Shown here piece after piece: positions 37,256-45,980 of a DNA stretch of 64,000 nucleotides. The stretch covers positions 365,740 to 429,739 of the forward strand of contig NZ_QQTO01000001.1 of the NCBI RefSeq assembly GCF_003351345.1, in the 5' to 3' direction. The position numbers and the translations under genes are program-made. Under the pieces are notes generated by a model that saw only the letters and a program-made list of their open reading frames with translations, was not told where the DNA came from and ran no database searches. Origin of the DNA: Allobosea caraganae. GTDB lineage: Bacteria; Pseudomonadota; Alphaproteobacteria; Rhizobiales; Beijerinckiaceae. The stretch's first letter is position 1, and each line of letters starts with the position of its first letter.

Positions 37256-38059
37256 TTATTCCGCCACATGGCGCCACCTCAGCAGGTGATTTTCGACGAA
37301 GGCCACGCCCTCGCTGAGCAGGATGCCGATGACGAGCAGCACGATCAGCGCCGTGTAGAGACCGGTCATGTCGAATTGCGAGCCGGCCCGGGACAGCAGG
37401 GTGCCGAGCCCGTAGCTGCCGCCGAGCAGTTCGCCTGTCGTCGCGGCCGAGAGCGCATAGGGCAGGGCGATCTTGATGCCGGAGAAGATCCAGGCCATCG
37501 CTGCCGGCGCGATCACCTTCCGGTACCGCTCCAGCGTGGTCGCGCCCATCAGGTCGAGTGTGGTGACGAGCAGCGGGTCGATCGACTGCACGCCCGCGAA
37601 GGTGTTGAAGAACATCAGGAAGAAGACGACGACCGTGACCAGCACGATCTTCGACTCCATCTCCAGCCCGAACCAGAGGATGAGCAGCGGCGCCATCGTG
37701 ACGAGCGGGACGCTGTAGAGCGTCACGATGATCGGCCGCAGGACCAGCGCCAAAGTCTGCGTGCGCCCCAGCGCCAGCCCGGCGACGACGCCGGCGACCG
37801 TGCCGAGCGCGAGCCCGACGAAGACCTCCGTCAGCGTCACGTAGACGTGCCGGAACAGGTCGGTGCCGCCCCAGAGCAGCAGGCGCTGGGCGATCTGGCT
37901 CGGCAGGCTGGTCCAGGTCGAGCCGAAGACCCGCCCCGTCAGCTCCCAGAGCGCGAGCGCGCCGAGGCCGAAGGCGATCTGCCAGACCAGGACGGCCCGG
38001 CGCTCTCCGGCCTTGGTGCGCACGGCTTGATCGGTGCTCACGACGCTGCGCCCCGTCAC
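37256..38059 (-). CDS. ABC transporter permease (second of two)
   Basis: 267 residues, starting with a short cytoplasmic part and AVLVWQIAFGLGALALWELTG. The core VPLVTMAPLLILWFGLEMESKIVLV and the EAA-like LVTTLDLMGATTLERYRKVI mark the BPD permease family. Its ATG overlaps the binding-protein stop by 4 nt (ATGA), so binding protein and permease are coupled. Confidence 0.9.
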   Translation of the reverse strand: MTGRSVVSTDQAVRTKAGERRAVLVWQIAFGLGALALWELTGRVFGSTWTSLPSQIAQRLLLWGGTDLFRHVYVTLTEVFVGLALGTVAGVVAGLALGRTQTLALVLRPIIVTLYSVPLVTMAPLLILWFGLEMESKIVLVTVVVFFLMFFNTFAGVQSIDPLLVTTLDLMGATTLERYRKVIAPAAMAWIFSGIKIALPYALSAATTGELLGGSYGLGTLLSRAGSQFDMTGLYTALIVLLVIGILLSEGVAFVENHLLRWRHVAE

Positions 38060-39099
38060 TTCTTCTTCAGCAGCTCGGCGGCGGCCTCGTCGGCGAACTT
38101 GCCGTAGACCGACTCGTCATAGCCCACGGTCAGCGGCTTCTTCGAGGTGATGTTGAGCCAGGTCTTGGTCCGCTCGAACTCCTCGCGAGAGATCGCCGGC
38201 GTCTCGGGGATGGCCTTGTAGTAGTTGTCCCAGGCCTGGTTGAAGACCTTGTCGTCCATCTCGGCGAAGGCCGGGCGGACGACCTTCTTGGCCTCCTCCG
38301 GGTTCTCGCGCGCGAACTGCATCGCCCGGGTCATGGCGCGCACGGTGGCGCGGACCATCTCCGGCTTCTTCTTGATCGTGTCCATCGTCGTGGTGATGAC
38401 GATGTAGGGCACGCCCTTCACCTCCGGCACCTCGGCCTTGAACGGGTCGATGACGATCTTGCCGATGCCGGAATTCGCCGCCATCAGGGTCTGCGGCGCG
38501 CCCCAGACGAAGCCGTCGCTGGCGCCCTTCTCCAGGGCCGCCAGCATGTTCGAGCCGCCGCCGGTCGGGATGACCTTGAGCACCTGGTCGGGGTCGATGC
38601 TGCGGGCGCGCAGCAGGGTGCGCAGCATCGTGTCGGTGCTGCTGCCCGGCGAGGTGATGGAGATGCGCAGGTCCTTCAGCCGCTTGATCTTCTCGTCGAT
38701 CGGCATGGCCGCGTCGATGCCGGTCTTGGCGATGGCGGCATTGGAAAGCACGAGCTGGATGTCGATCAGGCTCGATTCCGAGGCGACCGCGACGAGCTCG
38801 CCGCCCTGGGCGCGGGCGTTGAGCAGGTTGATCAGGCCAAGCCCGCTATAGACGGCGCTGCCGCCCATCAAAGCCGCGACGACGCGCGGGCCGGAGCCGA
38901 CATCGGCGATCTCGACGTCATAGCCCTCCTTCTCGAAGAAGCCCGCCTTGATCGCGAGCTGCTGCGTCAGGAACTGGAAGCCGTCGCCGGCCTGGGCGGC
39001 GGTGATCTTGGGCCGCCCTTGGGCGAAGGCTGGCGCGGCCGCCAGGGCCGCCAGCACGGCGGCGCCGGCGGCAAAAGCCCGAATTCGAAATGTCCTCAT
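38056..39099 (-). CDS. ABC transporter substrate-binding protein (NMT1/SsuA-like)
   Basis: 347 residues with a signal peptide (RIRAFAAGAAVLAALAAAPAFAQ). The mature domain starts ITAAQAGDGFQFLTQQLAIKAGFFEKEGYDVEIADVG, the NMT1/THI5-like fold, with SSTDTMLRTLLRARSIDPD further on. This family binds thiamine precursors, riboflavin, sulfonates, phthalates or other aromatics. With the lyase/LeuCD genes just upstream on the same strand, an organic acid or aromatic acid is more likely than a vitamin. It lies 44 nt after a dual-hairpin repeat. Confidence 0.88.
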   Translation of the reverse strand: MRTFRIRAFAAGAAVLAALAAAPAFAQGRPKITAAQAGDGFQFLTQQLAIKAGFFEKEGYDVEIADVGSGPRVVAALMGGSAVYSGLGLINLLNARAQGGELVAVASESSLIDIQLVLSNAAIAKTGIDAAMPIDEKIKRLKDLRISITSPGSSTDTMLRTLLRARSIDPDQVLKVIPTGGGSNMLAALEKGASDGFVWGAPQTLMAANSGIGKIVIDPFKAEVPEVKGVPYIVITTTMDTIKKKPEMVRATVRAMTRAMQFARENPEEAKKVVRPAFAEMDDKVFNQAWDNYYKAIPETPAISREEFERTKTWLNITSKKPLTVGYDESVYGKFADEAAAELLKKK

Positions 39100-39142
39100 A
39101 GCGCTCTCCCTTTTCGTTCTTCTGTCGTTGCCCGCCCCGTCG

Positions 39143-39248
39143 CTAGATCGCCGTGCGTCCTATCGGACGCAATGTGGCGATCTAGGCTTTTGCTATTGCA
39201 TCGGATTGTTCCGAAAACCGGATTCCACTTTTCGGTCCGATGCTCTAG
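39143..39248 (+). repeat. Dual-hairpin intergenic repeat, copy B
   Basis: CTAGATCGCC (39143) to GGCGATCTAG forms hairpin 1, with an inner GCGTCC/GGACGC stem. GCATCGGA to TCCGATGC (ending about 39243) forms hairpin 2 around an AAAACCGGATTCCACTTTT core. The right end CTCTAG provides the TAG stop (minus strand, 39245-39247) of the PEP-mutase-family gene. It lies between that gene and the ABC binding-protein gene. Confidence 0.93.
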
Positions 39249-40168
39249 ACACGGGACGCTTCCCCGATTTCTCGCCATTTGCGCATCTGCACGGCGTCGT
39301 CGAACGCCTGCGTCGCCAGCCCCTCGGCCGGGCCGATCGCCGCGGCCGTGCCGGCGCCGAGCCCCTTGATCTGGTCCAGCGCCTGCTCCATCGCGCCCGT
39401 CGCTCGCAGGATCAGGCTGTTGGTGTAGACGACCTGCGAGAAGCCCATGGCGTAGAGCTCCTGCGGCGTGTGCCAGGCGATGCGCCCGCCCTCCGGCATC
39501 ACCGTCATGTTCCACTGGCCCTTGAAGGCCGCGCCGGTGCGTTCGAGGTCGGAGGTCGACTTGAGCCCGGCGACGAAGACGCCGTCGACGCCGAGCTTGA
39601 GGAAGCGCTCGGCGCGTCGCAGGGCGGCGTCGAGCCCCTCGGTGCCGGCCGCGTCGGTGCGGCCGATGATGACGAAGTCGCGGTCGGGGCGTCGCTCCAG
39701 CGCGATGCGCAGCTTCTGCTCGATCAGCTCGACCTGCACGACCGCCTGCGCCGCCTGCTCGCCCGGACGCTTGGTGTCTCGCGACTGGTCCTCGATCAGC
39801 ATGCCGCGCACGCCGATGCGGTGATAGGTCTCCACGGTATGGACGACGTTCTTGACGTCGCCATAGCCGTCATCGGCATCGGCCAGGCAGGGGATCGAGA
39901 CGGACTGGACGATGTCCTGGATCGCGGCGGCCATCTCGCCCATGCCGGCGAGGCCGAGATCGGGCAGGCCATGGCGGGCGGCGAGCAGCGAGGAGCCGCC
40001 GATGTTGAAGGAGGGGAAGCCGGCGCGCTCGATCAGGCGGGCGGAGAGCGCGTCATGGGCGAGCGGCACCACCAGCGGCCGGGCGGCATCGTGGATCTGT
40101 CGCAGCGAAGGTCTGGTCACCGGGGTCTCTTTCACATCGACGCGCATGCTCACGGGCGTCCCGATCAT
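39245..40168 (-). CDS. PEP mutase/isocitrate lyase-superfamily enzyme
   Basis: 307 residues from an ATG overlapping the NIPSNAP stop (ATGA). The alpha/beta-barrel motifs of the ICL/PEPM superfamily are present: LADADDGYGDVKNVV (Mg-binding Asp cluster) and MLIEDQSRDTKRPGEQ, then IIGRTDA. The usual KKCGH/KRCGH loop with the catalytic Cys is replaced by DTKRPGEQ, so a classical isocitrate or methylisocitrate cleavage is doubtful; a phosphonate-type, malyl-type or decarboxylase reaction is possible. It is co-transcribed with LeuCD-like and NIPSNAP-like genes. The TAG stop comes from repeat copy B. Confidence 0.88.
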   Translation of the reverse strand: MIGTPVSMRVDVKETPVTRPSLRQIHDAARPLVVPLAHDALSARLIERAGFPSFNIGGSSLLAARHGLPDLGLAGMGEMAAAIQDIVQSVSIPCLADADDGYGDVKNVVHTVETYHRIGVRGMLIEDQSRDTKRPGEQAAQAVVQVELIEQKLRIALERRPDRDFVIIGRTDAAGTEGLDAALRRAERFLKLGVDGVFVAGLKSTSDLERTGAAFKGQWNMTVMPEGGRIAWHTPQELYAMGFSQVVYTNSLILRATGAMEQALDQIKGLGAGTAAAIGPAEGLATQAFDDAVQMRKWREIGEASRV

Positions 40169-40785
40169 TGCAGCGGCGAGAAGGCGGCGGCGCGGAAGAG
40201 TTCCGTCCGCTGCGCTGCGAGGTTCTCCGCCCCGCCGAGGCGGCCGGCGATGTCGGTCGGCGAGTCGGCATCCGACGGGCCGATGCGCCCGGCGTCCGAT
40301 GACCAGGGCCAGAGATGCACGATCTGGGGCGCATCTGCCGCGAGGGTGAAGAAGCCGGCGGCGGGCATCAGGCCGGGCTCTGCCCTGCCCCAGGCGGCGA
40401 GCGCCCGAGCCAGCCTGCCTGGCTTGAGCCGGTCGGTGCGGAGCTCGAAGAGCGGACCCCGCGCCGGCTGGCCGGGGGCGGGAATGCCGGGCAATGCCGC
40501 CCACAGGTCCATGCTCAGGCCGAGCGAGAACTCGCTGACGCCGAACGGGTCGCGCTCGCGCAGCGCCGCGTCGCGCTCCGCCAGCAGGTCCGCGGCATCA
40601 GCGAAGCGCCGCAGCAGCAGGAGCTGGTTGACCGTGCCGATATCCGAATAGAGGCAGGCGATGAGCTGGCCGGGGCGGCCCTCGAGCCAGCGCCTCACCC
40701 GTTCGAGCGCAGCCGGCATCGTGCGGGGGTGCAGCCGCATCAGCGTGAGGTCGAAGCGGGTCTTGTCCATGGCCGTCGCGATCAT
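40165..40785 (-). CDS. NIPSNAP-like protein, second of a tandem pair
   Basis: 206 residues from ATG 40785, which overlaps the stop of its neighbour (ATGA). It holds two ferredoxin-like halves: FDLTLMRLHPRTMPAALERV with RPGQLIACLYSDIGTVNQLL, then GPLFELRTDRLKPGRLARAL with PQIVHLWPWSSDAGR. The pattern (ELR...Y/L..G.L..., then HLWPW.S...R) is NIPSNAP-like. Function of bacterial members is unknown; they often accompany catabolic operons. It is similar in plan to the gene before it, so the pair probably arose by duplication and may form a heteromer. Confidence 0.78.
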   Translation of the reverse strand: MIATAMDKTRFDLTLMRLHPRTMPAALERVRRWLEGRPGQLIACLYSDIGTVNQLLLLRRFADAADLLAERDAALRERDPFGVSEFSLGLSMDLWAALPGIPAPGQPARGPLFELRTDRLKPGRLARALAAWGRAEPGLMPAAGFFTLAADAPQIVHLWPWSSDAGRIGPSDADSPTDIAGRLGGAENLAAQRTELFRAAAFSPLQ

Positions 40786-41480
40786 GGCGCAAGCTCCGCT
40801 TGGCGGATGTCCGCGGCCTGACATGAAGGGGCGCCCCCAAGCGGCGAGAACTCGGCGGCACGGTAGATCGTCACGTCCTGATGCAGGATCTGGCGGGGAG
40901 CCTCCGCCGGGGGCCAGCCTATGGCCGCGGCGCCGTCCCTGATCTCTGTGCGCTGCTCCAGGCTGGTCCAGGGGTAGATGTGCAGCATGCGCGGCGCGGT
41001 CCCGGTCAGCGCGTACATGGCGGTGACCCAGGGCGCGAGGCTGAGCCGGGCCGGCAGCAGCGGCCGCCAGAGCTCCATCAGCTTGTCGAGCCCGTCGAGC
41101 TTGAGCGTATAGTCGCGCAGCTCGAAGAACGGCCCTGCGGACGTCTCCGGGAGATCGCCCGCGAAAGGCACCTTGCGGAAAGCGTTGCCGCTCAGCCGGA
41201 CCAGGCAATCGCCCACGCCATAGGGATTGTCGCTGCAGGCGAGTTCGAGGCCGGCGGCGTCGAGGGCAGCGGCGCCGTCGAAGCTGCGCCAGAGCAGGAT
41301 GCGGTGTGCAGGCCCCAGCACGGAATACCAGCAGGCCCGCAACCTGCCGGCGGAGCCGTCCCCTTGCAGCCATTGCCCGATTCCGGCCAGCGCCGCTGCC
41401 GTCATCTGCGGCTTCAGGTCGAGATAGGCGACCCAATGCAGCTCGGCATTTGGCGCAAGGTCGGGGGCGGCGCTTGCCAT
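40782..41480 (-). CDS. NIPSNAP-like protein, first of a tandem pair
   Basis: 232 residues. First half ELHWVAYLDLKPQMTAAALAGI and LRACWYSVLGPAHRILLWRSF; second half GPFFELRDYTLKLDGLDKLM and PRMLHIYPWTSLEQRTEIR. These are the two dimeric alpha/beta-barrel repeats of NIPSNAP proteins. It starts 2 nt after leuD stops and overlaps the second NIPSNAP-like gene by 4 nt. No catalytic motif is evident; a small-molecule or heme-binding chaperone role is conceivable but unsupported. Confidence 0.8.
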   Translation of the reverse strand: MASAAPDLAPNAELHWVAYLDLKPQMTAAALAGIGQWLQGDGSAGRLRACWYSVLGPAHRILLWRSFDGAAALDAAGLELACSDNPYGVGDCLVRLSGNAFRKVPFAGDLPETSAGPFFELRDYTLKLDGLDKLMELWRPLLPARLSLAPWVTAMYALTGTAPRMLHIYPWTSLEQRTEIRDGAAAIGWPPAEAPRQILHQDVTIYRAAEFSPLGGAPSCQAADIRQAELAP

Positions 41481-41482
41481 CC

Positions 41483-42124
41483 TCAGGTTTCCGTCGCGGC
41501 GGGTTGGGATTCCCCGCGCCAGAGCCAGGGGAAGCTTTGGCGCGACCGGCCGGCATAGCGCGCGATCTCGTCCGCCTGGCGCAGCGTCGCCTCGATGTCG
41601 TCGAGGCCTTCGAGCAACCGCGTTCGGCTGCCTTCGTCGACCTGGAACGGGAGCGCCGTTCCGCCCGGCAAGGTGATCTGCCGGCGTTCGAGGTCGACAT
41701 CCAGCTCCGGCAGGTTGGCTTCCTGCAGCGCCGCAAGGCAGCGCTCGATCGCCTCGGGCGGAAGCGCGATCAGCAGGATGCCGTTCTTCAGGCAGTTGTT
41801 CTGGAAGATCGCGGCGAAGCTCGGCGCGATGACGCAGCGTATGCCGAAATCGAGCAGCGCCCAGACCGCATGCTCGCGGCTCGAGCCGCAGCCGAAATTC
41901 TCGCCGGCGACGAGGATGCGCGCCTGCCGGAACGGCTCGCGGTTCAGCTCGAAATCCGCGATCTCCACGCCCTGCGGGTCGTAGCGCAGTTCGTAGAACA
42001 GACCCTTGCCCAGCCCCGTCCGCTCCGTCGTGGTCAGGAACTGCTTGGGGATGATCTGGTCCGTGTCGACATTCGCCTGCGGCAGCACCGCGGCGACGCC
42101 GCGCAATTGGGTGAACTTATCCAT
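41483..42124 (-). CDS. leuD: 3-isopropylmalate dehydratase-type hydro-lyase, small subunit
   Basis: 213 residues, normal LeuD length. The swivelling domain shows [32 protein letters not shown] (where the usual residue after HA is Pro, here Val) and [13 protein letters not shown]. It joins LeuC to make an Fe-S isomerase or hydratase. Its start overlaps the leuC end by 8 nt. Gene context (NIPSNAP pair, lyase, ABC importer, LysR) is catabolic rather than leucine biosynthesis, and no leuA or leuB is near, so the substrate may be another methylated or substituted malate/maleate. Confidence 0.88.
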   Translation of the reverse strand: MDKFTQLRGVAAVLPQANVDTDQIIPKQFLTTTERTGLGKGLFYELRYDPQGVEIADFELNREPFRQARILVAGENFGCGSSREHAVWALLDFGIRCVIAPSFAAIFQNNCLKNGILLIALPPEAIERCLAALQEANLPELDVDLERRQITLPGGTALPFQVDEGSRTRLLEGLDDIEATLRQADEIARYAGRSRQSFPWLWRGESQPAATET

Positions 42125-43565
42125 GCAGGCGGTCCCGGCCGAGATGGCGGCGCACGTCCGACAGGCGGCCGTCCAAGGCCGCAGCGGCGGCCATGACCGG
42201 GCTGAGCAGATGGGTGCGGGCGCCGCGGCCCTGACGGCCCTCGAAATTGCGGTTGGAGGTCGAGGCGCAGCGCTGGCCCGCCTCCGCCAGGTCGCCGTTC
42301 ATGCCCAGGCACATCGAGCAGCCCGGTTCGCGCCATTCGAAGCCGGCGGAGAGGAAGATTTTGTCCAGGCCCTCGGCCTCGGCCTGCGCTTTGACGCGGC
42401 CGGAACCCGGCACGACCATGGCCCGCACATGCTTGGAGACCTTGCGGCCGGCGACGACCCCCGCCGCGGCCCGCAGGTCCTCGATCCGGCCATTGGTGCA
42501 CGAGCCGATGAAGACGACGTCGATCGGAACCGATGTGAGCGGGAGGCCGGGCTCCAGCCCCATATAGGCCAGCGCCCGCTCCTGCGCCTGGCGCTGCAGC
42601 TCGTTCGGGGCGTCGGCAGGGTCTGGCACCCGGCCGTCGATCGGCGCGACCTGGTCGGGCAAGGTGCCCCAGGTGACATAGGGCGCGATCGTCGCGGCAT
42701 CGATATGCACTTCGGCGTCGAAGACGGCGCCGTCGTCGCTGCGCAGCGAGCCCCACCAGTCGAGGGCGGATTGCCATTCCCCGCCGCTAGGCGCGTGCTC
42801 GCGCGAGCGGACATAGTCGAAGGTGGTTTCGTCGGGCGCGATGATGCCCGAGGAGGAGCCGCATTCGATGTTCATGTTGCAGAGGGTCATCCGGCCCTCC
42901 ATCGACAGGCTGCGCACCGTGCTTCCGGCGTATTCGATGACGTAGCCGGTGCCGCCGGCGACGCCGAGCCTGCCGACGACGGCGAGCGCCAGGTCCTTGG
43001 CCGAGCAGCCGAAGGGCAGCTCGCCATCGATGGTGACGCGCATCGACTTCGCCCGCTTCGTCACCAGGGTCTGCGTCGCCAGCACATGCTCGACCTCGCT
43101 CGTGCCGATGCCGAAGGCGAGCGCGCCGAAGGCGCCATGGGTCGAGGTGTGGCTGTCGCCGCAGACCATCGTGACGCCCGGCTGGGTGAGGCCGAGCTCG
43201 GGGCCGATGACGTGGACGATGCCTTGCAGCGCATCGTCGAGGCGGATGAAGGGGATGCGGTGCGTCTTGCAGTTGAGCTCGAGGACCTCGACCTGCCGCC
43301 GCGACAGCGCATTCTTGATGCCGAGCCGCCGGTCGATCGTCGGGACGTTGTGGTCGGGCACGGCGAAGGTGGCCTCGGGCCGCGCGACCGGGCGCCGGGC
43401 CAGCGCCAGCCCGGAAAAGGCCTGCGGGCTGGTGACCTCGTGCACCAGGTGCCGGTCGATATAGAGCAGCGTCGTGCCGTCGTCCCGCTCCGTAACGACG
43501 TGACTGTCCCAAAGCTTGGCGTGCAAAGTCCTCGGCTCTCCCGCCGAAGCAATCGTATCAAGCAT
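42117..43565 (-). CDS. leuC: 3-isopropylmalate dehydratase-type hydro-lyase, large subunit
   Basis: 482 residues. Aconitase-family features: [11 protein letters not shown] at the start, [35 protein letters not shown], and the three cluster Cys in [13 protein letters not shown] and GCSMCLGMN, then [10 protein letters not shown]. The usual LeuC sequence EAGAR in the NM.IE..... region reads [17 protein letters not shown], a divergence next to the active site that hints at a different substrate. It is the first gene of a minus-strand operon and is divergent from the LysR gene, which probably controls it. Confidence 0.9.
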   Translation of the reverse strand: MLDTIASAGEPRTLHAKLWDSHVVTERDDGTTLLYIDRHLVHEVTSPQAFSGLALARRPVARPEATFAVPDHNVPTIDRRLGIKNALSRRQVEVLELNCKTHRIPFIRLDDALQGIVHVIGPELGLTQPGVTMVCGDSHTSTHGAFGALAFGIGTSEVEHVLATQTLVTKRAKSMRVTIDGELPFGCSAKDLALAVVGRLGVAGGTGYVIEYAGSTVRSLSMEGRMTLCNMNIECGSSSGIIAPDETTFDYVRSREHAPSGGEWQSALDWWGSLRSDDGAVFDAEVHIDAATIAPYVTWGTLPDQVAPIDGRVPDPADAPNELQRQAQERALAYMGLEPGLPLTSVPIDVVFIGSCTNGRIEDLRAAAGVVAGRKVSKHVRAMVVPGSGRVKAQAEAEGLDKIFLSAGFEWREPGCSMCLGMNGDLAEAGQRCASTSNRNFEGRQGRGARTHLLSPVMAAAAALDGRLSDVRRHLGRDRLHG

Positions 43566-43796
43566 CGTGTGACCTATGGATTGGGTCGCCGGTCAGGTCG
43601 AAGGGTCTTCGCGTCCAGAAAGGCGTCAGCGTTTCATCTCAGGAAATGCTGAGTTTTCATTTTCGTTTCCTCCTCGATTGCATGTTGCCTCTTGGCGGGC
43701 ATTAGGCTTTGCTTTCAGGCGGCACGGCCGCTCGTTGCCTAGGGTGAGGTTTGGCGATAATTTTCCGCCACACAACCGATTTATTCGCATAGAAAT

Positions 43797-43811
43797 GTGA
43801 GAGAAACTCAC
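43797..43811. promoter_or_regulatory. Inverted repeat GTGAG-N5-CTCAC upstream of lysR
   Basis: Perfect 5-bp arms with spacer AGAAA, 12 nt before the LysR ATG, in the 258-nt divergent region with leuC. The region (43566-43823) is AT-richer than its surroundings. The repeat may be part of a LysR site or block translation; the role is inferred. Confidence 0.35.
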
Positions 43812-43823
43812 AAGGGAAACGCC

Positions 43824-44804
43824 ATGGCCCGCAACCTGCCTCCGCTCAACGCGCTGAGAGCCTTCGAAGCCTGCGCGCGGCATGCGAGCTTTACGCGCGC
43901 CGCGCAGGAGCTTTGCGTGACGCATGGCGCGGTCAGCCGCCAGGTCGCGCTCCTGGAGGACCGGCTTGCGGTCAGGCTGTTCACGCGCAACCGCGCCGGG
44001 ACGGTTCTGACCAGCGACGGCGAGGCCTATTTCGAGCCGGTGCGGACCGCGCTCGACATCATCGCCGACGCGACGCACCGGCTGCACCGCCCGTCTGGCA
44101 AGCAGGCGCTGCGGCTGCGCGTGCCGCCGACCTTTGCGCTGCGCTGGCTGGTTCCGCGCCTCGCCCGCTTCCACACGGCGAACCGCGGCATCGAGGTGCA
44201 GATCACCACCTCGCACGAGCCGGCGGATTTCCAGCGCGGCGACGTCGAGGCCTGCATCCAGTCCGACGCCTGCGGGCCGACTGCCGCGGCCGGGTCCAAT
44301 GTCTGCCAGATCAGGCTCTTCGGCGAAGCCGTCACGCCGGTCTGCAGCCCGGCCCTGATCGCGGAGGGCAAGCTGCGCGACCTGCGCGACCTCGCGAACC
44401 ACACCCTGCTCTCCTCGACGCACCGGCCGAACGATTGGGAGACCTGGCTCGCCGCGGCGGGGCTGTTCGACCTCGACGCCACCGACGGGATCAGGTTCGA
44501 GAACTCGGCGCTGTCCTACCAGGCGGCGATCGACCTCGCCGGCATCACGATCGCCCAGCCCGCCTTCATCCAGGACGACCTGCGCAGCGGGCGGCTGGTC
44601 GAGCCCTTCGGCATCCGGGCCGAGACGGCCTGGGCCTATTACCTCGTCTATCCGCGTGACCGCCAGAAACCGCAGGCGCTCGCGATCTTCGAGGATTGGC
44701 TGCTGGGCGAGGCCAGCCTCGTGAACCCGGCGACGGGCGTCACGTCGCCGCCGGCCTTCATACCCGCCGAGATGGCTCTTGCTCAGTCCGCCGCCGGGCT
44801 CTGA
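43824..44804 (+). CDS. LysR-family transcriptional regulator (GcvA-like)
   Basis: 326 residues from ATG 43824, after CAAGGGAAACGCC. The winged HTH is LNALRAFEACARHASFTRAAQEL with VSRQVALLEDRLAVRLFTR; the effector domain begins LRLRVPPTFALRWLVPRL, the GcvA/AmpR-like pattern. It is divergent from leuC, the classic LysR layout, so it probably senses an intermediate of the leuCD/NIPSNAP/lyase pathway. Its last 22 nt overlap the 3' end of the convergent IclR gene. Confidence 0.92.
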   Translation: MARNLPPLNALRAFEACARHASFTRAAQELCVTHGAVSRQVALLEDRLAVRLFTRNRAGTVLTSDGEAYFEPVRTALDIIADATHRLHRPSGKQALRLRVPPTFALRWLVPRLARFHTANRGIEVQITTSHEPADFQRGDVEACIQSDACGPTAAAGSNVCQIRLFGEAVTPVCSPALIAEGKLRDLRDLANHTLLSSTHRPNDWETWLAAAGLFDLDATDGIRFENSALSYQAAIDLAGITIAQPAFIQDDLRSGRLVEPFGIRAETAWAYYLVYPRDRQKPQALAIFEDWLLGEASLVNPATGVTSPPAFIPAEMALAQSAAGL

Positions 44805-45604
44805 GAGTGCTCGAACTTCGCCGAGATGCGCCGGGCGCACTCGACGACGAGCTGCGGATAGCGCTCCTCGGCGGCCTGGTCGAAACGGTATTTCGGCACG
44901 CTGACGCTGATCGCGCCGATCGGCTTGCCGGAGCGGCTGCGGATCGCGGCGCCCAGGCACTGCGTGCCGGGCTCAGTCTCCTCGCCGTCGACCGAATAGC
45001 CGCGCGCGATGGTGCGCTCCAGCTCCGCCTCCAGGTCCTTGCGGCGGGTGATGGTCTGGGGCGTCATGCGCAGCAGCTTGAGCCGGCCCAGCAGGGTCGC
45101 GCGCTCGGCCTCGGCGAGCGCGGCGAGATAGGCCTTCCCGACGGAACTGGCATGGAGCATGACGCGCGTGCCGATGCGCGAGGTCATGCGCACCGCCTGC
45201 GGGCTTTCGAGCTTGTCGATATAGACCATCTCGGTATCGCTGGGGACCGCGAGGTGCACCGTCTCGCCCGTCAGGTTGCGCAGGTCCTCGATCTCGCTCC
45301 TGGCGAGCGTCCGCAGGTCGAACTTCACCCAGCTCTGCGATGCCAGGTTGATCAGGCGCGGGCCCAGGGCGAGGCGCTCGGCATCGCCGACGAAGCCCTC
45401 CGCCCGCAGCGCGGCAATGATGCGGTACACGGTCGGGCGCGGCAGGCGGGCCCGCTCGCATAGCTCGGCCATGCTGAGCTCGCCCGGTGAATCCGCCACG
45501 ATCTGCAGCACCGCGACGAATTTCGAGAAGGCCGCCGTGCCGGGGATCTTCTCCCTGGCGGAGGGGGCTTCGTCCGTCTCGATCGTCCCGGCGAGATTGG
45601 TCAT
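44783..45604 (-). CDS. IclR-family transcriptional regulator
   Basis: 273 residues. N-terminal winged HTH (AFSKFVAVLQIVADSPGELS, then LPRPTVYRIIAALRAEGFV); C-terminal effector-binding domain with RIGTRVMLHASSVGKAYLAAL and GAAIRSRSGKPIGAISVSVP. It faces away from the catabolic operon starting at 45879, and the divergent spacer holds a promoter-like sequence and a palindrome, so it is the likely regulator of that operon. Convergent overlap with the LysR gene. Confidence 0.92.
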   Translation of the reverse strand: MTNLAGTIETDEAPSAREKIPGTAAFSKFVAVLQIVADSPGELSMAELCERARLPRPTVYRIIAALRAEGFVGDAERLALGPRLINLASQSWVKFDLRTLARSEIEDLRNLTGETVHLAVPSDTEMVYIDKLESPQAVRMTSRIGTRVMLHASSVGKAYLAALAEAERATLLGRLKLLRMTPQTITRRKDLEAELERTIARGYSVDGEETEPGTQCLGAAIRSRSGKPIGAISVSVPKYRFDQAAEERYPQLVVECARRISAKFEHSQSPAAD

Positions 45605-45800
45605 GTTGCTCGGTATGCCCTGTTGAACGCAGCCGGAATACGGCCGCCTTGCCCTGGTTCAGTATAGGTCCGGGCCCGTCCGGTAGCCAGATTCGCCTCC
45701 CGAAGCGATGGCTGCCCCAAGCCTCGCCCAAACCCCTGCGTGGCGCGCCGTGCTCGCGGGCCGGTGACCTCGCCGATCCGCTTTCCGATCATGACGCCAC

Positions 45801-45829
45801 TTGACAGCATCTGGAGATCGGACACTAAT
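45801..45829 (+). promoter_or_regulatory. Candidate sigma-70 promoter TTGACA-N17-ACTAAT
   Basis: Perfect -35 TTGACA (45801-45806), 17-nt spacer and a 4/6 -10 ACTAAT (45824-45829). The start point would fall near 45836, right in front of the palindrome at 45841 and 50 nt ahead of the first ORF of the SDR/ABC operon. Confidence 0.45.
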
Positions 45830-45840
45830 AGATCATCAGA

Positions 45841-45855
45841 TGGACAAAAAGTCCA
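45841..45855. promoter_or_regulatory. Putative operator TGGAC-AAAAA-GTCCA
   Basis: Perfect 5-bp inverted repeat with an A5 spacer, placed just downstream of the candidate promoter, where a bound repressor would block transcription. IclR is the nearest regulator and is divergently transcribed. Binding is inferred. Confidence 0.5.
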
Positions 45856-45878
45856 CAATATAGACAAGGGAAGAAACG

Positions 45879-45980
45879 ATGCCCAGCGGGACAGCGACCG
45901 GCCATGCCGGCGTTCGCGCAGCTATGTGCCCAGACTCGGCCCGCTTTGCGGCCAGGTTCGGGCAGGCGGAGCGCGCCTGA
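45879..45980 (+). CDS. 33-residue upstream ORF coupled to the SDR gene
   Basis: ATG at 45879, preceded by AAGGGAAGAAACG, reads 33 codons and ends with TGA at 45978-45980, sharing bases with the ATG of the SDR (TGATG). The peptide is MPSGTATGHAGVRAAM followed by a basic, Ala/Arg-rich end. No family is recognised. The good leader and exact stop-start overlap suggest translational coupling, or it may be a leader peptide. Confidence 0.4.
   Translation: MPSGTATGHAGVRAAMCPDSARFAARFGQAERA

Noticed and set aside
41483..43565. Leucine biosynthesis operon
   Set aside because: leuC and leuD are there but leuA and leuB are not, and the context is catabolic, so I kept the family names and not the pathway.
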